This document shows, piece by piece, positions 11,310 through 23,052 of a stretch of 64,000 nt of DNA. The notes under the pieces were generated by a model. It had not been told where the DNA came from. It saw nothing but the letters and a program-made list of their open reading frames with translations, and ran no database searches. The position numbers were made by a program, and so were the translations under genes. The stretch's first letter is position 1. Every line of letters begins with the position of its first letter. This stretch comes from Chinchilla lanigera (Eukaryota > Chordata > Mammalia > Rodentia > Chinchillidae): contig NW_004955463.1 in assembly GCF_000276665.1 (NCBI RefSeq), positions 12,481,516 through 12,545,515 on the forward strand, read 5' to 3'.

Positions 11310-12955
11310 TCATTAGCTTACTTGTGTTCATGTGCTATTGTGTCAAGTGCTACTCATATTGCAAGGCATCAGTCATTTATCAAGTGAAAAATTATTGGAA
11401 ATGTTTGCTCATCTTGTGGAATACTCACAGAACTAGTTACTCCCAATCCAAAGTTGTACTGTACTCAAAGCATGGTTAAAAGATCCCCCAAGCATAGCAT
11501 GTATTTATTTTCTCAAGCTGACATCATTGGCTTTTGTCTCTCACTCCAATTTCAGAGTCAAAAAAGATGACAAAGAAATATAAAACATCACAGGTACATA
11601 CAGCACAGTCCACTATGTGTTCCTGTTTTTGACAGCTCAGATCCTCACTAACATCTGTAAGTGGGACTCCCATCAGCACCACCTCCATCCCCAGTTGCCC
11701 TAGCAAGAAAACTAAGACTCAGAAATATCCGTGCTGTAAGGACACAATGGTTATATAATGGAGCCAACATTTGAACTTAATTCTGTGCAACAAAAGACCT
11801 TAACACAAACTCTACCCAAGATACATTCACTGATGTCTGTATTTCACATGCTAAGAGGTATGTTTGGAAAATAGAACCCATTCCACAGAAGACCTTTGCT
11901 TCTAATAAGGAAGACTTGTGATGAGCCTGAACAGGACACTGTAACTGAGCGTTACTGAGCCCATATATGTCATCACTGCCCAACCAACTTTCCCTTCAAC
12001 CATCTCCAATGCTGAATGGCACTTAAAACATTCTGAAAGTCAATGGTTATTGGGGAACTAGAAATGAAGCTAGCTCAGCTCAAAGGTTCATCAGAATCCA
12101 AATGCTTTAAGAGCTCCAACTTCATGGGTGGTTTTTAAAAAGTTTATTTTATCTTCACTCTCAGATTTCTATTGAAACTCAGAAAAGCTTATGGGAAACA
12201 GCTTTGGAATTATGAGCATGTGAGAGTGTGTTTTAAGGTGGGAACCGTAGAGAGGAAAGGACATTTATCAAGAGCACTGGGGACAGGCCAGCGTCACCAG
12301 CAATGCACAAATGACTGCATTTGCAGGTTTAGGTCCACGCTGATCACTGATCCAGAAGCCTGGGATGAACTGAAACTTGACAAAGGTTGGCTTGAAGAAC
12401 ATGATTATTATTGACATTTCTAAGCCTTTTATATATACTGTCCTGATAACATTCATCTTCATTGTTTAATGTCAAAATCTTTATTTTCTCTGCTTTGTCC
12501 CAGCCATCTTATCTATATACAAATTTCTCTATACTTCAGTGATTACTAGTAGCGAAAATAGGGGAAAATGTAAAATTCATGACATCTTTATTTCTGCCAA
12601 CATATATGAATTCTGCTACTGTTTGCCATTTTTAAGCAACCTCCTGAATGAAGATTAAAGGAGAAGTCAGACAAGTGGACAAAATATGATTGCTGTCTTC
12701 ATATATCCTCTTCATTTTATAGTAAACAAAATTCAACCACATTTACATCAGAAAACCAATCTTACCACTGTATCCCTGGAACCTAAAATTGACCAGTGGA
12801 CCACACTGTATTTCAAAGAAACAGTGAAAAATTTATTTTATGCTATGTGAAGCAGCTATTCATTCACCTCTATGTTATAGATGAAAAATAAGATACAGTG
12901 TATAAATGATACATTTAGGGGGAAAAGTTAGTTAAGTCACAGAACCAATATTTTA
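11310..12955. other. No gene seen; unique-looking sequence
   Basis: No exon, repeat or RNA gene is supported. The short open frames (11524-11706, 11777-11983, 12172-12414) have no recognisable features. Confidence 0.5.
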
Positions 12956-14906
12956 AAAAGTAAATTTTTATTGAACTATGAAAGGCATACAGAAATGCTC
13001 ACTTATCATAACTCATTACGTAGATGGATTTTCGCAGATTGGATATATCAGTAACTAAGCCCCACATCAAAAAAAAAAGAGAAAATTACCTTGTAGTAGT
13101 CTTCCTTATGTCTCATCCCAGTAAATCCTTTACAGCAAATTAATCACTACTCTAGCAATTAACATTATATATTAGTTTTTCTTGATTTTAAAATGCACCT
13201 AAAAGAATGATAGGCCATATTTTTTGCTGGCTTCTTTCACTCAACATATTTGTTAGGTCCTGACATGCTGTGTATGTGGAATAGTTTATTCACTCTTCTT
13301 GTATAATATTTTATTGCATAAATATACCAGCACACTATCACCTGCTTATCTGTTTCACTTTCATAAACATCTAGTTTTTTTCAGTTTAGAAATATTGCAA
13401 ATAACTCTACCATGAATATTCATGCCCATGTGCAAGTATCTTTCAGGTACATAACTAAAGGATAAAGATGAAGGGTCTTGGGTATTTATATATCCAATTT
13501 TAGATTACCAGAGTCCTAAAATGATTGTTGCAATTTATACCTCCTACCAGATATGCATGGGAGTTCCAATCACTTCACAGTTTTGTTGAAAATTTCAAGC
13601 TTTTGTGTTTTGGCAATTATGGTAATGTGCTATTTTTGTTTAATTTGTATATCCATGATAAGTAATGAAATTGAGCATATATATGTATATGACACATGGG
13701 TAACCTTTTTGTGAATTGCTTCTTCAAGACTATTGCCTTATTTTCTCCAGTGAATTATTTTCATAGTGATTTTTTGTAATATTTATATATCCCAGATATG
13801 AATCATATAATAAAATTACATATTGCAAATACTGTACTCCACTCTGTGGCTTGCATTTTTTATTTTCAAATATATGGTCAGTAATAGCTTTTAGTAGGCT
13901 TAATTTTAATGTTTCCTTTTAAAATCTTTTTATGATCAGTACTTTTTCTGTTCTACTTATGTCATTTTTGCCCCCCCTGAGATCATATCATCATTCCCTT
14001 ATGTTTTTCCAAAAGAATTAAACTTTAAAATTGAGCTTTGGGTACCATGTGGTAGGAGTTAAGATGTAGTTTTCCAATTTTAGTACATGCTGCTGAAGTG
14101 AAAACAAGATGTAGTTTTCCCATATGAATTTCTAATTAGCTGTATACCATTCACTGAAACATAAAATAGGCCCTTCACACCCATTTCCTTGCTGTTTCCA
14201 ATTTGTCATAAGGAGCATGAGCACATACCTAGGAGTCTCTTCTTAAACTCTTATTTTCCATCAGTGTTTGAAGTAATTTCACACTGTTTTAATCTTCACT
14301 TGGTTGTGAATATTTGTTTCTATAACTAATTTGCTAAAGTTTTATATAATGATTGACTGGTTATATCAGATACATTTTTTGCATTTAAAAAATGAGTATA
14401 TTATTTTTGTTTCTGTTCTTTTCATATTTGAATTGAATTTTTCATGTTAAACCAAATACACAATATGAAATAATTCAAATTAAACTGTTATGAAAACGTT
14501 GAATATAAATATATGCAAATGCCAAATGTTTCATTTAAGCTTTTGTATTTATGCTTATAATTTATTGATCTATACTACACTTTTTCCTGTGTTAGCTTTG
14601 TAAGAAGTAGGTATCAAAATTATTAAAAATTCATTCATTTATTCATTTGTTCATTTAATTAGCTTTCCTATGTTCTGAAATATTAAATTTTCTGTTTGTA
14701 CACATTTTGTTCCATTTTACCTACTTTTTAATATTAGCATTATGTTTTCAAAAATATTTTTAAAAATCTTTCTGAGTGCCACAATAATGTCCTTCTTCCC
14801 ACTTCTCTTATTAGTGATATGTACTCTTCTTTTTTCTTTAATTGTGTTGCTAAGGCTTTACTTATTTTATTAATATTTTTAATGAATTAAAATTTTGTGT
14901 TGCTGG

Positions 14907-15016
14907 TTTTTTTTTTTTTTTTTTTTTTTTTGGTTTATTTCCTGTACCAGGAATCGAACTCACAACCTCGTGCTTGCCAGGCAGGCGCTGTGCTGCTGAG
15001 CTAAATCCCCAGCCCC
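14907..15016 (-). mobile_element. ID-type tRNA-derived SINE, intermediate age
   Basis: On the minus strand it reads GGGGCTGGGGATTTAGCTC at 15,016 and continues through a tRNA-like body with A and B boxes, a CTGGTACAGGAAATAAACC end and a 25-base A tail (T run at 14,907-14,931). It sits inside the L1. Compared with the younger copies at 30.4, 35.1 and 62.5 kb it has several extra substitutions, including GGTACAGGAAATAAACC instead of GGTACCGGAGAAAAACC. Confidence 0.93.
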
Positions 15017-15027
15017 TGGATTCTATT

Positions 15028-15072
15028 CTTTTTGTTGTTGTTGTTGTTGTTTTTCCAGTACCGGGACTCTAA
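15028..15072 (-). repeat. Short ID-like tail fragment with (TTG)n
   Basis: A T/TTG-rich run is followed by TTTTCCAGTACCGGGACTCTAAG, which looks like the 3' tail and last bases of another ID-like SINE in reverse orientation. The rest is absent. Confidence 0.4.
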
Positions 15073-15330
15073 GGTTTTCCATTTCATTAATTTTTAATCT
15101 TACCTTGCTCAGTTTTTTCTTCTTTACCTGACATCACCACATTTTCCTAATATCTGGATTTGATTCTCAAATAATTGATTTTAAGCCTTTTGTTTTAAAG
15201 AGTACACACACCATATTATGCCCTAATAACAGCTCTAGTTTCATTCATAAGTTTTGATATATTGCATTTTCGTTGTCACCCACATCGCAGGATTTAACTT
15301 CAGAATTTCCAGGTCCACATTTTAATTCTT

Positions 15331-15719
15331 CCAACTGAAGATACGCTCTTTACTTCATCATTCATACATACCTGAGTTTCAAATAGGTACATAAAATGCT
15401 TATATCAAAGGAATTGCCACTATTTTGTTTGCCTTCTCTGCCAGTAAATGTATCAAGTTTGTGCATTTTTGATTTTATATTTAATGCTAACAACAGCTTT
15501 GGAGCTATCTCTTTCCTCCCTTAGCAAATAAAAATAAGCACAAAAATATCAGGCACAAAAATTAGGCATAGGCACAAAAATATTAGATGATATGTCCATC
15601 CCACTAGGACAGACATACTATAATGAGGGTTTGAAGTTAACACTAGCTAGCTCCAAAGTCTGATTTTTTCTTTTGTACTCTCCTGCCCAGCAGTACTTCT
15701 ACACATTCCCCAAGTACTG
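15331..15719. other. No gene seen; contains a small GCACAAAAAT repeat
   Basis: At about 15,537-15,585 the string GGCACAAAAAT(A)T occurs three times with short spacers, a small imperfect duplication. Nothing else is recognised. Confidence 0.5.
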
Positions 15720-15905
15720 AAGTCATACAATCTAATTATAGAAAGAGTGAGAAAGCATCTTAAGCCCTTATGTTTGCAGGCAGTAGAACTCACTCTAGAA
15801 AAGCTGTGTACCTTGCCCAAGACATTTTTTAGTGAGTAGTTGAACTAGAACCCAATCCAAGTTGTCCTGTTTTCTAGAACAGTGATCATCTTACCCTTCT
15901 AAGTT
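15720..15905 (-). repeat. Old MIR-like fragment, reverse
   Basis: Blocks CTTGCCCAAGACATTTT, AGTAGTTGAACTAGAACCCA and CTAGAACAGTGATCATC follow the reverse MIR order (CTTGCCCAAGGTCACACAGC and the GAACCCAGG region). Strongly diverged. Confidence 0.4.
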
Positions 15906-18194
15906 GCTTTACAGTTCACCTGTCAGGGACAGGCTTTAGGGCCACATATGTATGTTGCTTAGATAACAACACAGTTCCCTTGACTGAGAAACCTAAGAAG
16001 AAATTAGTTTGCAAGCATTACCATAAAAGAGTACAGGGCACTGACAGTAATCTGCATTAGCCCCCTAGAAGTCTTTTAATAACTCCTTCAAGTTATTAAA
16101 TCCAAACAAAAGTTTTCTTGTATCCCATTGGTGGTTACTGAGGGGAATTAATATGGAGTGTAGGAGATAGAAGTTCCCAAACTGTCAACAAGAGCACTTC
16201 ATGGAAATGCCAAAATGTGTTGTCTAGGTTTAAAAGGAACTTTAGGCACTAGAATTCTGGTGTGCAAACCTATTAGGGTTGATTTTAAGACTCCTTCTAC
16301 CACTTTCATTCATTTCTTAGCCGCAGGCATTTTTAGAGCTTAACTGCCCTGGTCCCCAAGGAATTGTTTCAAAGGTACCCAGATCTTTGAAATAAGGTCC
16401 CAGTGGGCTAGAAGAAGAAAGAGGAGATTGCATGTGCATGATTTAACCCTTCTTCTCTATTCACACCCCTTAGCAAGAATCTCCAACACTCAGGCTAAAG
16501 GCTGAGATGAAGCCACTGAAACTATAAACTGTAAAACTCTATTCTGAGAAAACACATCATCCAATGAATGCCTCGTAGCTTTTGCTGAGAGACAATAAAT
16601 GTTATAGCTCTCCAGTAAGAAGAAATGAGAAATCCTATTCCCAAGGGAGAGAAAATGCATCCCCACATATGACAAGCAGTTAACATTATGGATAGCATCT
16701 GCCTGGGTTCTTATCATGATGTAAATTTGTTTTCTATTCACTGGCTTGAATAGTAACAAAATAATGTCGAAATGCGAATGAAGCACCAGATACAGATTTT
16801 ATTACAGCCTCCACGGTAATCTGACTGTGGGGAAGAAGTTTAGCAGTGAACAAAGGCAGACAGCAGTTAGTCAACTCTAATATTTATAGCATATACTGGA
16901 AAGCCAATTTGTTTATTAATAATAAGCTGAATGCTTCTTGGAATGAAGTTTTTTTTAAGCTGTGGCAACATATTATAATAGGAGTTTACATAAAGTTCCT
17001 GCACTAGTTTGTGCTAACTTCTTGACAAGACTGTTTGTCATCCTTTTTGGATAAAACATAAAATAAAGTTTTAGCCACAACTCTCATAAAAACTATCTTA
17101 TGTTTTATTTTTTCTAGGAGTAGACATACTAACTGAGAGGTTCTGGATGAATCTACTTCAGATTTATCTCTTACATTAAGTTGCTCAGAGACAGGACTCG
17201 TATTTCTTTCAAACAATATAGCACATAGGTATAGGTGATTTGGAAGGTGTTCCATGACAAAAATGAACTGGGAACTTTTGAGACTTATGGGATGATAACA
17301 CAAGCCCTTCTTGAAGGAATGCTAGTATTTCAAGTAGCCATGGAAATTTTTATTAACTACCTCTTATTCTTTATTTACATAGTGTCTGCAAGTGTGTGGC
17401 CTAACATTAGACTGCTGATAATTTTACTATAGCGCTAGCTACTTTTAATAGAGACATGTTTACTCACTGCTAAATTAAAGGCATAGGAGACCTTATTTAA
17501 AGAAGGAAAACATTAAAAATGTGACAAAATCCTTAGGAGTGAAGTTATGGACATGAATACAAACACTCTGAGGTTTATGGAGGGAAATAACAAAAGTACT
17601 GTGCTCTGAGGAACTATAGAAAGGCCAATGTTTATTGGTAAGGCATAAAATAAAATGTGGCACATTTATTTCATATCATGTGGTCAATGATGAAAATAAT
17701 ATTTTTAAGTAATACTCTCCCTAACATACTAAGTAAAAAAATGAGACCTATAAAAATGTTAGCAAGTGAAAAAATACTCTGTTAGAAAAGTCAACACATT
17801 TGCTAGGAAATAAGTTTTGACAGTCTTGGCATTCAGTTAATCTTGAGGAACCTGAGTGGTGCAGTTATTGAATTTCACGAGATGGAAGGAAAGATAAGCC
17901 TGTAACACAGGAAAGGGAAGGAACAGGAGAGAGTGAGAGTTATAGAGACAGAGAGAGAGACAGAGACCACACATAAACCTGCAGGTGGGTAAGCCAAGAA
18001 ATGAGAAAAGGCCTTTCATTCTACATTATGATAGCTTCTTGTAACCACCCAGTGTTTATTCCAGTAAAATATTAGTGTTTATTTCAGTAAAATATTATAC
18101 AATTTGAAGAAAATATCTTATAAAAATCATGTTATTGACTGAGTTCAACAGAGTATCTCCAAGTTTTACAAATGTTAGCGAAAATGTTAGTGCT
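15906..18194. other. No gene seen; repeat-poor, possible conserved element at about 16,490-16,980
   Basis: I recognise no repeat over more than 2 kb. The segment 16,490-16,980 has the texture of conserved non-coding DNA rather than a decayed transposon. Its 98-codon minus-strand open frame has no domain and is not claimed as coding. A GA-rich tract lies at 17,930-17,970, and a 22-bp tandem duplication (CCAGTAAAATATTAGTGTTTATT type) lies at about 18,055-18,100. Confidence 0.3.

Positions 18195-18254
<60 letters not shown>
18195..18254 (+). repeat. (GA)n microsatellite with AAA interruptions
   Basis: About 60 bases of GA repeats are broken twice by GAAA. The Glu/Arg-rich open frame across it is an artefact of the repeat. 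Confidence 0.97.
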
Positions 18255-18577
18255 AATTTGAAAAGCACAGGAATAGTAAGAGAACATCAAAGGACAATCA
18301 GACTTGCAATTGAAATTTAGGCCTGTTTTACAGCTCTATGAGTGGTAACAGGGTAGGATATAGCTGATATTTGGATGGCACACTTATAGTATTGTAAGAT
18401 TGTATGTATAATTTAGGGATATATATATATATCTGAATAGATAGATGACACAAATATATGAATGTGTGCATATATGAAAGAATTATATGTATTTATAAAG
18501 GGATTATCTGTGTTATATGAATTTGCTTTCATTTTGAATTTCATCTAATTCCTAATATTTCTACAATGAATGTGTAT
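18255..18577. other. No gene seen; AT-rich with short (TA)n
   Basis: AT-rich unique sequence with a short TA run at about 18,420-18,432. No feature supported. Confidence 0.5.
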
Positions 18578-18940
18578 CTGTAATAGCTTGGGTCTGGATG
18601 TCCCCCCAAAACCTCATGCAGTCATGGAGCAGGTTTCTGGAATTTATGACTGATCCATTCTCAGAAGCTGGGATTATGGATGTAGGTGCTACACTGCCTG
18701 GGGCTGGTAGCTTGCATACAATACAAGAGAGAGAAAGAGGCTTGTTCAGTTGCTGCTCCTCCCCGTTTGCTCTTGTTGCTTTTGCTATCTTCTGCCGCCA
18801 TGAACTATTGCCCTTTACCATGTGCCACTCTGCCTCAGAACCAGCTGAGTATGGACTGAAACCTCCACCTTTCCTTCCCTAATTTTGGGTGTTGGGTATT
18901 TTGTGTCAGCAATCAGAGAAAAATAATCATGACAGTATCA
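18578..18940 (+). mobile_element. Solo LTR of MaLR type, forward orientation
   Basis: This is the only MaLR LTR here in sense orientation. It opens with TAATAGCTTGGGTCTGGATG (the usual start of MaLR LTRs), continues with CCCCAAAACCTCATGC and a GAAGCTGGGATTATGG block, and ends with a GAACCAGCTGAGTATGGACTGA block, then TTGGGTATTTTGTGTCAGCAA near the end of U5. No internal region follows. Confidence 0.65.
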
Positions 18941-19079
18941 TTTTAGTATACATAACTAAATATGATTTCCCTTTGAAGTCTAAAGCCATAATGCTCCCAT
19001 CCCATCATTCTAGTTATTTACAGACTTTATTGTTAATTTTTAATGAAAATAGTAGTCAACTAAATGTATTATAATATTT
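18941..19079. other. Short unique AT-rich gap
   Basis: Nothing recognised between the MaLR LTR and the next L1-like segment. Confidence 0.5.
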
Positions 19080-20560
19080 TATTGTCTTTGTTATTGTTAT
19101 TTCTTTCACTCTGCTCTTTTCCTCAGCATTGATTTTTCTTTTTGCTCCAATAGTTTTTAAAAATAGGTTCAGAATTTGAAGTGGTAAAGTATTTGAGTGG
19201 TAAACTTTCTGAACAATTTGTCTATGAGGAAATGTCTGTTACTTTGTTGTTTCCTTTTTAATGATAGCTTAGGTGAGAATAGAATTTTAAATTGCCATTT
19301 ATATTTCTTTTACACTATAAAGATGTTACTTCACTGCTTTTGCCATTTGTTATTACTGATCAGAAATCACATCTTAATCTATTTTTTTGTTGTAAATCTG
19401 TTGTTTCTGACAGTAGTAAATCTGTTGTCTTTGACAGTGATTTTTTTTCCCACAGTTTAAGAAGTTCAGCTCTCTCATGCACAGACACAGGTGAATTAAA
19501 CATTTATATGCTGTTTAAAGGATCGTCATGGAGTAAATGCCCATGTAATAACTATCTGTACCTAGATGAAAAGTATCCCCTTCATCTTATATAGTTACCA
19601 TGTGCCCCTTCCCAATCTCAGTCTCCTTTCTTCCTCCAAAATTACCTAACATCTTCATATTATTGTAGTCATAGACTACTTTTTAATTAAAAGAATCTTG
19701 CCCCTTTTATGTACCTCCCAGCAATATAGCAGTTTTCCTGTTTATGCAAATTATGGTTAAATGTCTCAAAATGAATCAAGATCCTTTCCATTCCCAGTCA
19801 GGGGAGAGCAGTTTGCTCCGCTTTCATCTGTATCCTTGTAGTTTAGGAAGATATTCTGACTCCTTGTCTATCTTCAGTCTCCCTGCATATGCTACCTTTT
19901 CTGTTGTTTATCCTTCTCATTATCCAGAGTGCAATTTCAGTCTGAATCACAAGCCTTATTTTGATCTAGAAAATCGTTAGCCATTATGTTTCATTAGGCA
20001 TTATGTTTTCAAATCTGGTTTCTTGCAAGGCTTCTCTAATCTTTCACTATTAAGTCCTTTTAGATCATGTTGTGTTTCAAAATCAGTACACTGTGCCTCT
20101 TAATTACTTGCTGATACATTTTGAAATTTCCCTTTCTCTTTCTCATAGTCTACATAATTTCTTTAGTATAATATATTCATTAGTTTTACTACCTGTATTC
20201 ATTCTAGAGTTAAAAAATTTTATTTAAATAAAAAATAAATGATTGCATTTTATTTCCCAGATATCACTTTTGTTCCCCACTTACTGTTTCTGTCCTTTTT
20301 CTTTTCTATGATTAATCTCTATAATTATATCAGCATTTTATAGAATTTTTCTCAAAATGCTTTAATAATTTAAAATCTAGTGAAAACTTATTTTCTGACT
20401 GATTTTATAGTTCTCTCTCTCTCCTTCCTTTTCTCTCTTCCTCCCACTTTTTTTCTTTCTTTGTTTTGTTTCCCAGTCTCATTTTTGCTGTCACCTTCTT
20501 TTCACCTTGTGTTGGGGAGGAAGGGACACTGCTCATCTTTCCTTAAATTTGATCTTTTTA
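19080..20560 (-). mobile_element. Probable old L1 5' segment, minus strand, heavily decayed
   Basis: The piece 19,265-19,380 (GAATAGAATTTTAAATTGCC, then TTCACTGC..TGTTATTACTGATCAGAAATC) resembles the reverse complement of the region near the L1 ORF1/ORF2 junction in old L1 families. The piece at 19,990-20,200 is similar in texture. The part in between (19,480-19,990) is unassigned. A two-copy 24-bp duplication occurs at 19,392-19,438. Confidence is low because of decay. Confidence 0.35.
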
Positions 20561-21477
20561 TTTATTGCTTCTAAGTGTTTGGCCACAGAGAAAAGCTTAT
20601 TGCTAAAAGCCAGTTAGTACTTCTATAAATTCAAAGATAATAAGTATATTGATATTAACTTTTTTAAATGCAATGACCTGGGGAGTATATTAACCAATGC
20701 TACTGAAAGCCAGTTTTAGGATAGTCTAAGCACACAGAGAAGATCTCAAGATCTACAGAACAAACTCTGAGCCCAAAGCATCCACACTGTCATTGATTCC
20801 CATCCCTTGAAACAGTGGGACTGAGACCCAGAGGAATTATGGGCTCCCTCTTCAATATTTAGATCCCAAGCACATGGAAAAGAGATGCCATGCAACGTTT
20901 CATCCTTTCCCCACAGCCAAACTTGTGCTAAGTCTTCTTTGGGAAATGCTCTGCCTCCCTCAGTAGCTGACAGAGGATGCAGGGAAGCAGGGGTCATGCC
21001 TGCATTATGTAAGGCAGAGACAAATCAAACTGCTTCTCACCTCCACAAGGCACACTGCCAGGTGAAAGCAGAGAGGTCAATCAATATGTGTGTCATTGCA
21101 TTTGTCCTGCTTGGAGCACGATCACACAGAAGTCTGGATTCCAGTTTCTGCTCTCTGTAGCTCTGAAGTCTTATTGTGTCCCTTGTGTAGAATTCTTATT
21201 GGTAGTAGACTCCCCATAATAGGCAGTCAGTGCTTGGTGTCTGGACAAGGCTACTCACATCGATAAATTGATTCCAAGACCCAGGTGAGAATTCTCTTAA
21301 AGTGACAAATGCAAAGAAAACTGAATGACCTCTGAAGAGTATTTGCAAGCTGATCTGAAAAATGCATTCTCTTTTCTGTATTAGAAAACAGGCTCCCACC
21401 AAGCTGTCATCTGTGCCAGATGTCCCTCTCCACGCATTGACTGGCTAATATGGGGATATAAAGATTTAGCTTTCTTT
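20561..21477. other. No gene seen; GC-richer unique sequence
   Basis: The stretch 20,740-21,170 is less AT-rich than its surroundings and contains open frames on both strands (20746-20997 minus, 20885-21160 plus), but neither has a recognisable motif or splice context that I can defend. No repeat recognised. Confidence 0.45.
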
Positions 21478-21562
21478 TCAGTACTGTGATTGAACCCAGG
21501 GTCTTTGCACTAATCTAAAATGTTTTTTAAATGTTTTTTTAAAATGTTTTTGTTTTTTTTTT

Positions 21563-21608
<46 letters not shown>

Positions 21609-21690
21609 TCACTAAGTTACCCAAGCTGGGCTTATACTTGCAGTGTTCGTGGCTCAGCCTCCAGAGTTAGTATGGCAGACATATATCCCC
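21478..21690 (-). mobile_element. B1-ID dimer SINE, reverse, with long internal poly(T)
   Basis: An ID-like part (CAGTACTGTGATTGAACCCAGGG) lies before a T-rich run of over 60 bases (about 21,536-21,604), which is followed by a truncated B1 part (AAAGTCACTAAGTTACCCAAGCTGGG..GGCTCAGCCTCC). This order fits a reverse-strand B1-ID dimer; the same kind of unit is better preserved at 63.1 kb. The T tract probably expanded by slippage. Confidence 0.5.
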
Positions 21691-22229
21691 AATCCCAGTG
21701 TGGTCACTTGCTTTGATTTGGAACAAGAAAGATTCCTTGCTCTAATTTGGCATGTTTTGAAGAAGCCTGTCCAATTTCTGTCTTCTGTACTGGAAGTACC
21801 TGCACTACAGAGAAACTTCTCTTCCCAACTATCACTTTCACTTTCTGAAAGACATTTGTTTCTTCCCAATAAATCTTCAGGATCCAACTATCCATCTCTG
21901 GTTGTTTCCAGGTACCCAAACTGAAACAGTCATTACCATTCTTACTGAGGCTACCAACATTCCCGGTGGAGGTGCAGAGAGCCAGGCCACTTATGCAAAT
22001 TTCTTAACATCAAATCCATTGGTACTGTACTCTTCCATCATTCAAGATTGTCCTGTACTCGAGCAGTATGTTTAAGAAGGACTGAAATTCCCATTGTCCT
22101 GCCTTTTGTTCTTAGAGCACCAGTAGAAGGCACAAGTCTACAGATGTAGCAACGTGTCTTTCAAATGCAAAGAACTAAGTACTCAGCAGAACACTCAGGA
22201 AACCTTTCTTTGGTGGTGGTGTTCATTCC
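21691..22229. other. No gene seen
   Basis: Open frames on both strands overlap at 21,643-21,924 without any family signature. No repeat recognised in the rest. Confidence 0.45.
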
Positions 22230-22400
22230 AAGTTAATGAGTAAGTTCATCATCTCTCTTTTCACCTGCCAAGGTCCCATGCAGGGCAACAGTCTAGCTCA
22301 AATCCTCAGGGAAGCCTTTCCTTACTGCTCCAGGGTGTGGTCTCTTTTCCTTAGTAAAAACAGCACTAAATATACTATAATACCCTTAATAGTAAGGTAG
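22230..22400 (+). repeat. Possible old L2 3' fragment
   Basis: The block CTCAGGGAAGCCTTTCCTTACTGCTCCAGG is the typical L2 'GAAGCCTTCCCTGAC' region in sense orientation, but the flanks are too decayed to be sure. Confidence 0.35.
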
Positions 22401-22454
22401 AATACCACACTTCAGTATTTAGTAGATCTTTGGGATAAATACTACTTCATGTAC

Positions 22455-22625
22455 TATTCAGAAGCAGTATAGTATGGTCATTAGGAGGAAGGGCTCTGAG
22501 TCAGACTAAATCAGGATCAAATTTTAACTCTAGCATTTGTTAGCTATGCTCACTTATAACTTAAGTAAATTAAGCATTTGCATTTTATTACCTTGAACTG
22601 TCAAATGAAGATAGCAGTAGGCACA
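22455..22625 (+). repeat. MIR SINE, plus strand
   Basis: It keeps most of the MIR order: GCAGTATAGTATGGTCATTAGGA, GGGCTCTGAGTCAGACT, a decayed B box, the CTAGCATTTGTTAGCTATG block, an ATAACTTAAGTAAATTAAGC block, and AACTGTCAAATGAAGATAG. It is the best-preserved MIR in the window. Confidence 0.65.
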
Positions 22626-22886
22626 TCATAATCCAGTGATCAATCTTAGCATCATGAGTAGCAAGATAACAAGGCACAGGCACAGGTCTGACTCCTGGCG
22701 TACTGCACTGGAATCCACACGCCGCCCATGAGTACTTAACCTGAATTAAGAAAGTAAAAAATTAGAGAAATTTCTCAAACAACACAAGAAAAGAATCAGA
22801 CTGTTCCAGAAGTTGATAATTATAAATAACTAGTCTGATGTTTTTTAAATTAATCTCTTTCTCTCTCTCTTTCTTTCTTCTTTTCT

Positions 22887-23052
22887 TTTTTTTTTTTTTT
22901 TTTTTTTTTTTTTGAGGCAAGATCATGTTATGTAGTTCAAGTTGTCTTTGAATTCACTCTGTAGCCCAAACTAGCCCTGAACTCATAGCAATTCTCCTGC
23001 CTCAGCCTCTGGAGTGCTGGGATTACAGGCATGTGCCACCATGCCCAGCTTA
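22887..23052 (-). mobile_element. B1 SINE (7SL-derived), minus strand
   Basis: A T run of about 27 bases (the A tail) is followed by GAGGCAAGATCATG, the duplicated internal segment (TAGTTCAAGTTGTCTTTGAATTC and AGCCCAAACTAGCCCTGAACTC), CCTGCCTCAGCCTC, GTGCTGGGATTACAGGCATG and CACCATGCCCAGC. That is the complete reverse complement of a B1 with its internal tandem duplication. Confidence 0.9.

Larger units (their letters stand above)
12956..15330 (-). mobile_element. Decayed L1 (LINE-1), minus strand, interrupted by an ID SINE
   Basis: Read on the plus strand this is the reverse complement of an old mammalian (L1M-type) L1. The 3' UTR lies at the low end (TTTTTATTGAACTATGAAAG), then the characteristic GCTTCTTTCACTCAACAT block and the TATTCATGCCCATGTGCAAGT block, and further up ORF2-derived pieces (around 14,790-14,900 and 15,090-15,300, the latter with CATAAGTTTTGATATATTGC). 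All frames are broken. Minus strand puts its 5' side at the high coordinates. The 5' end is truncated. Confidence 0.7.

Noticed and set aside
18129..18320. Glu/Arg-rich open frame
   Set aside because: Translation of the (GA)n tract.
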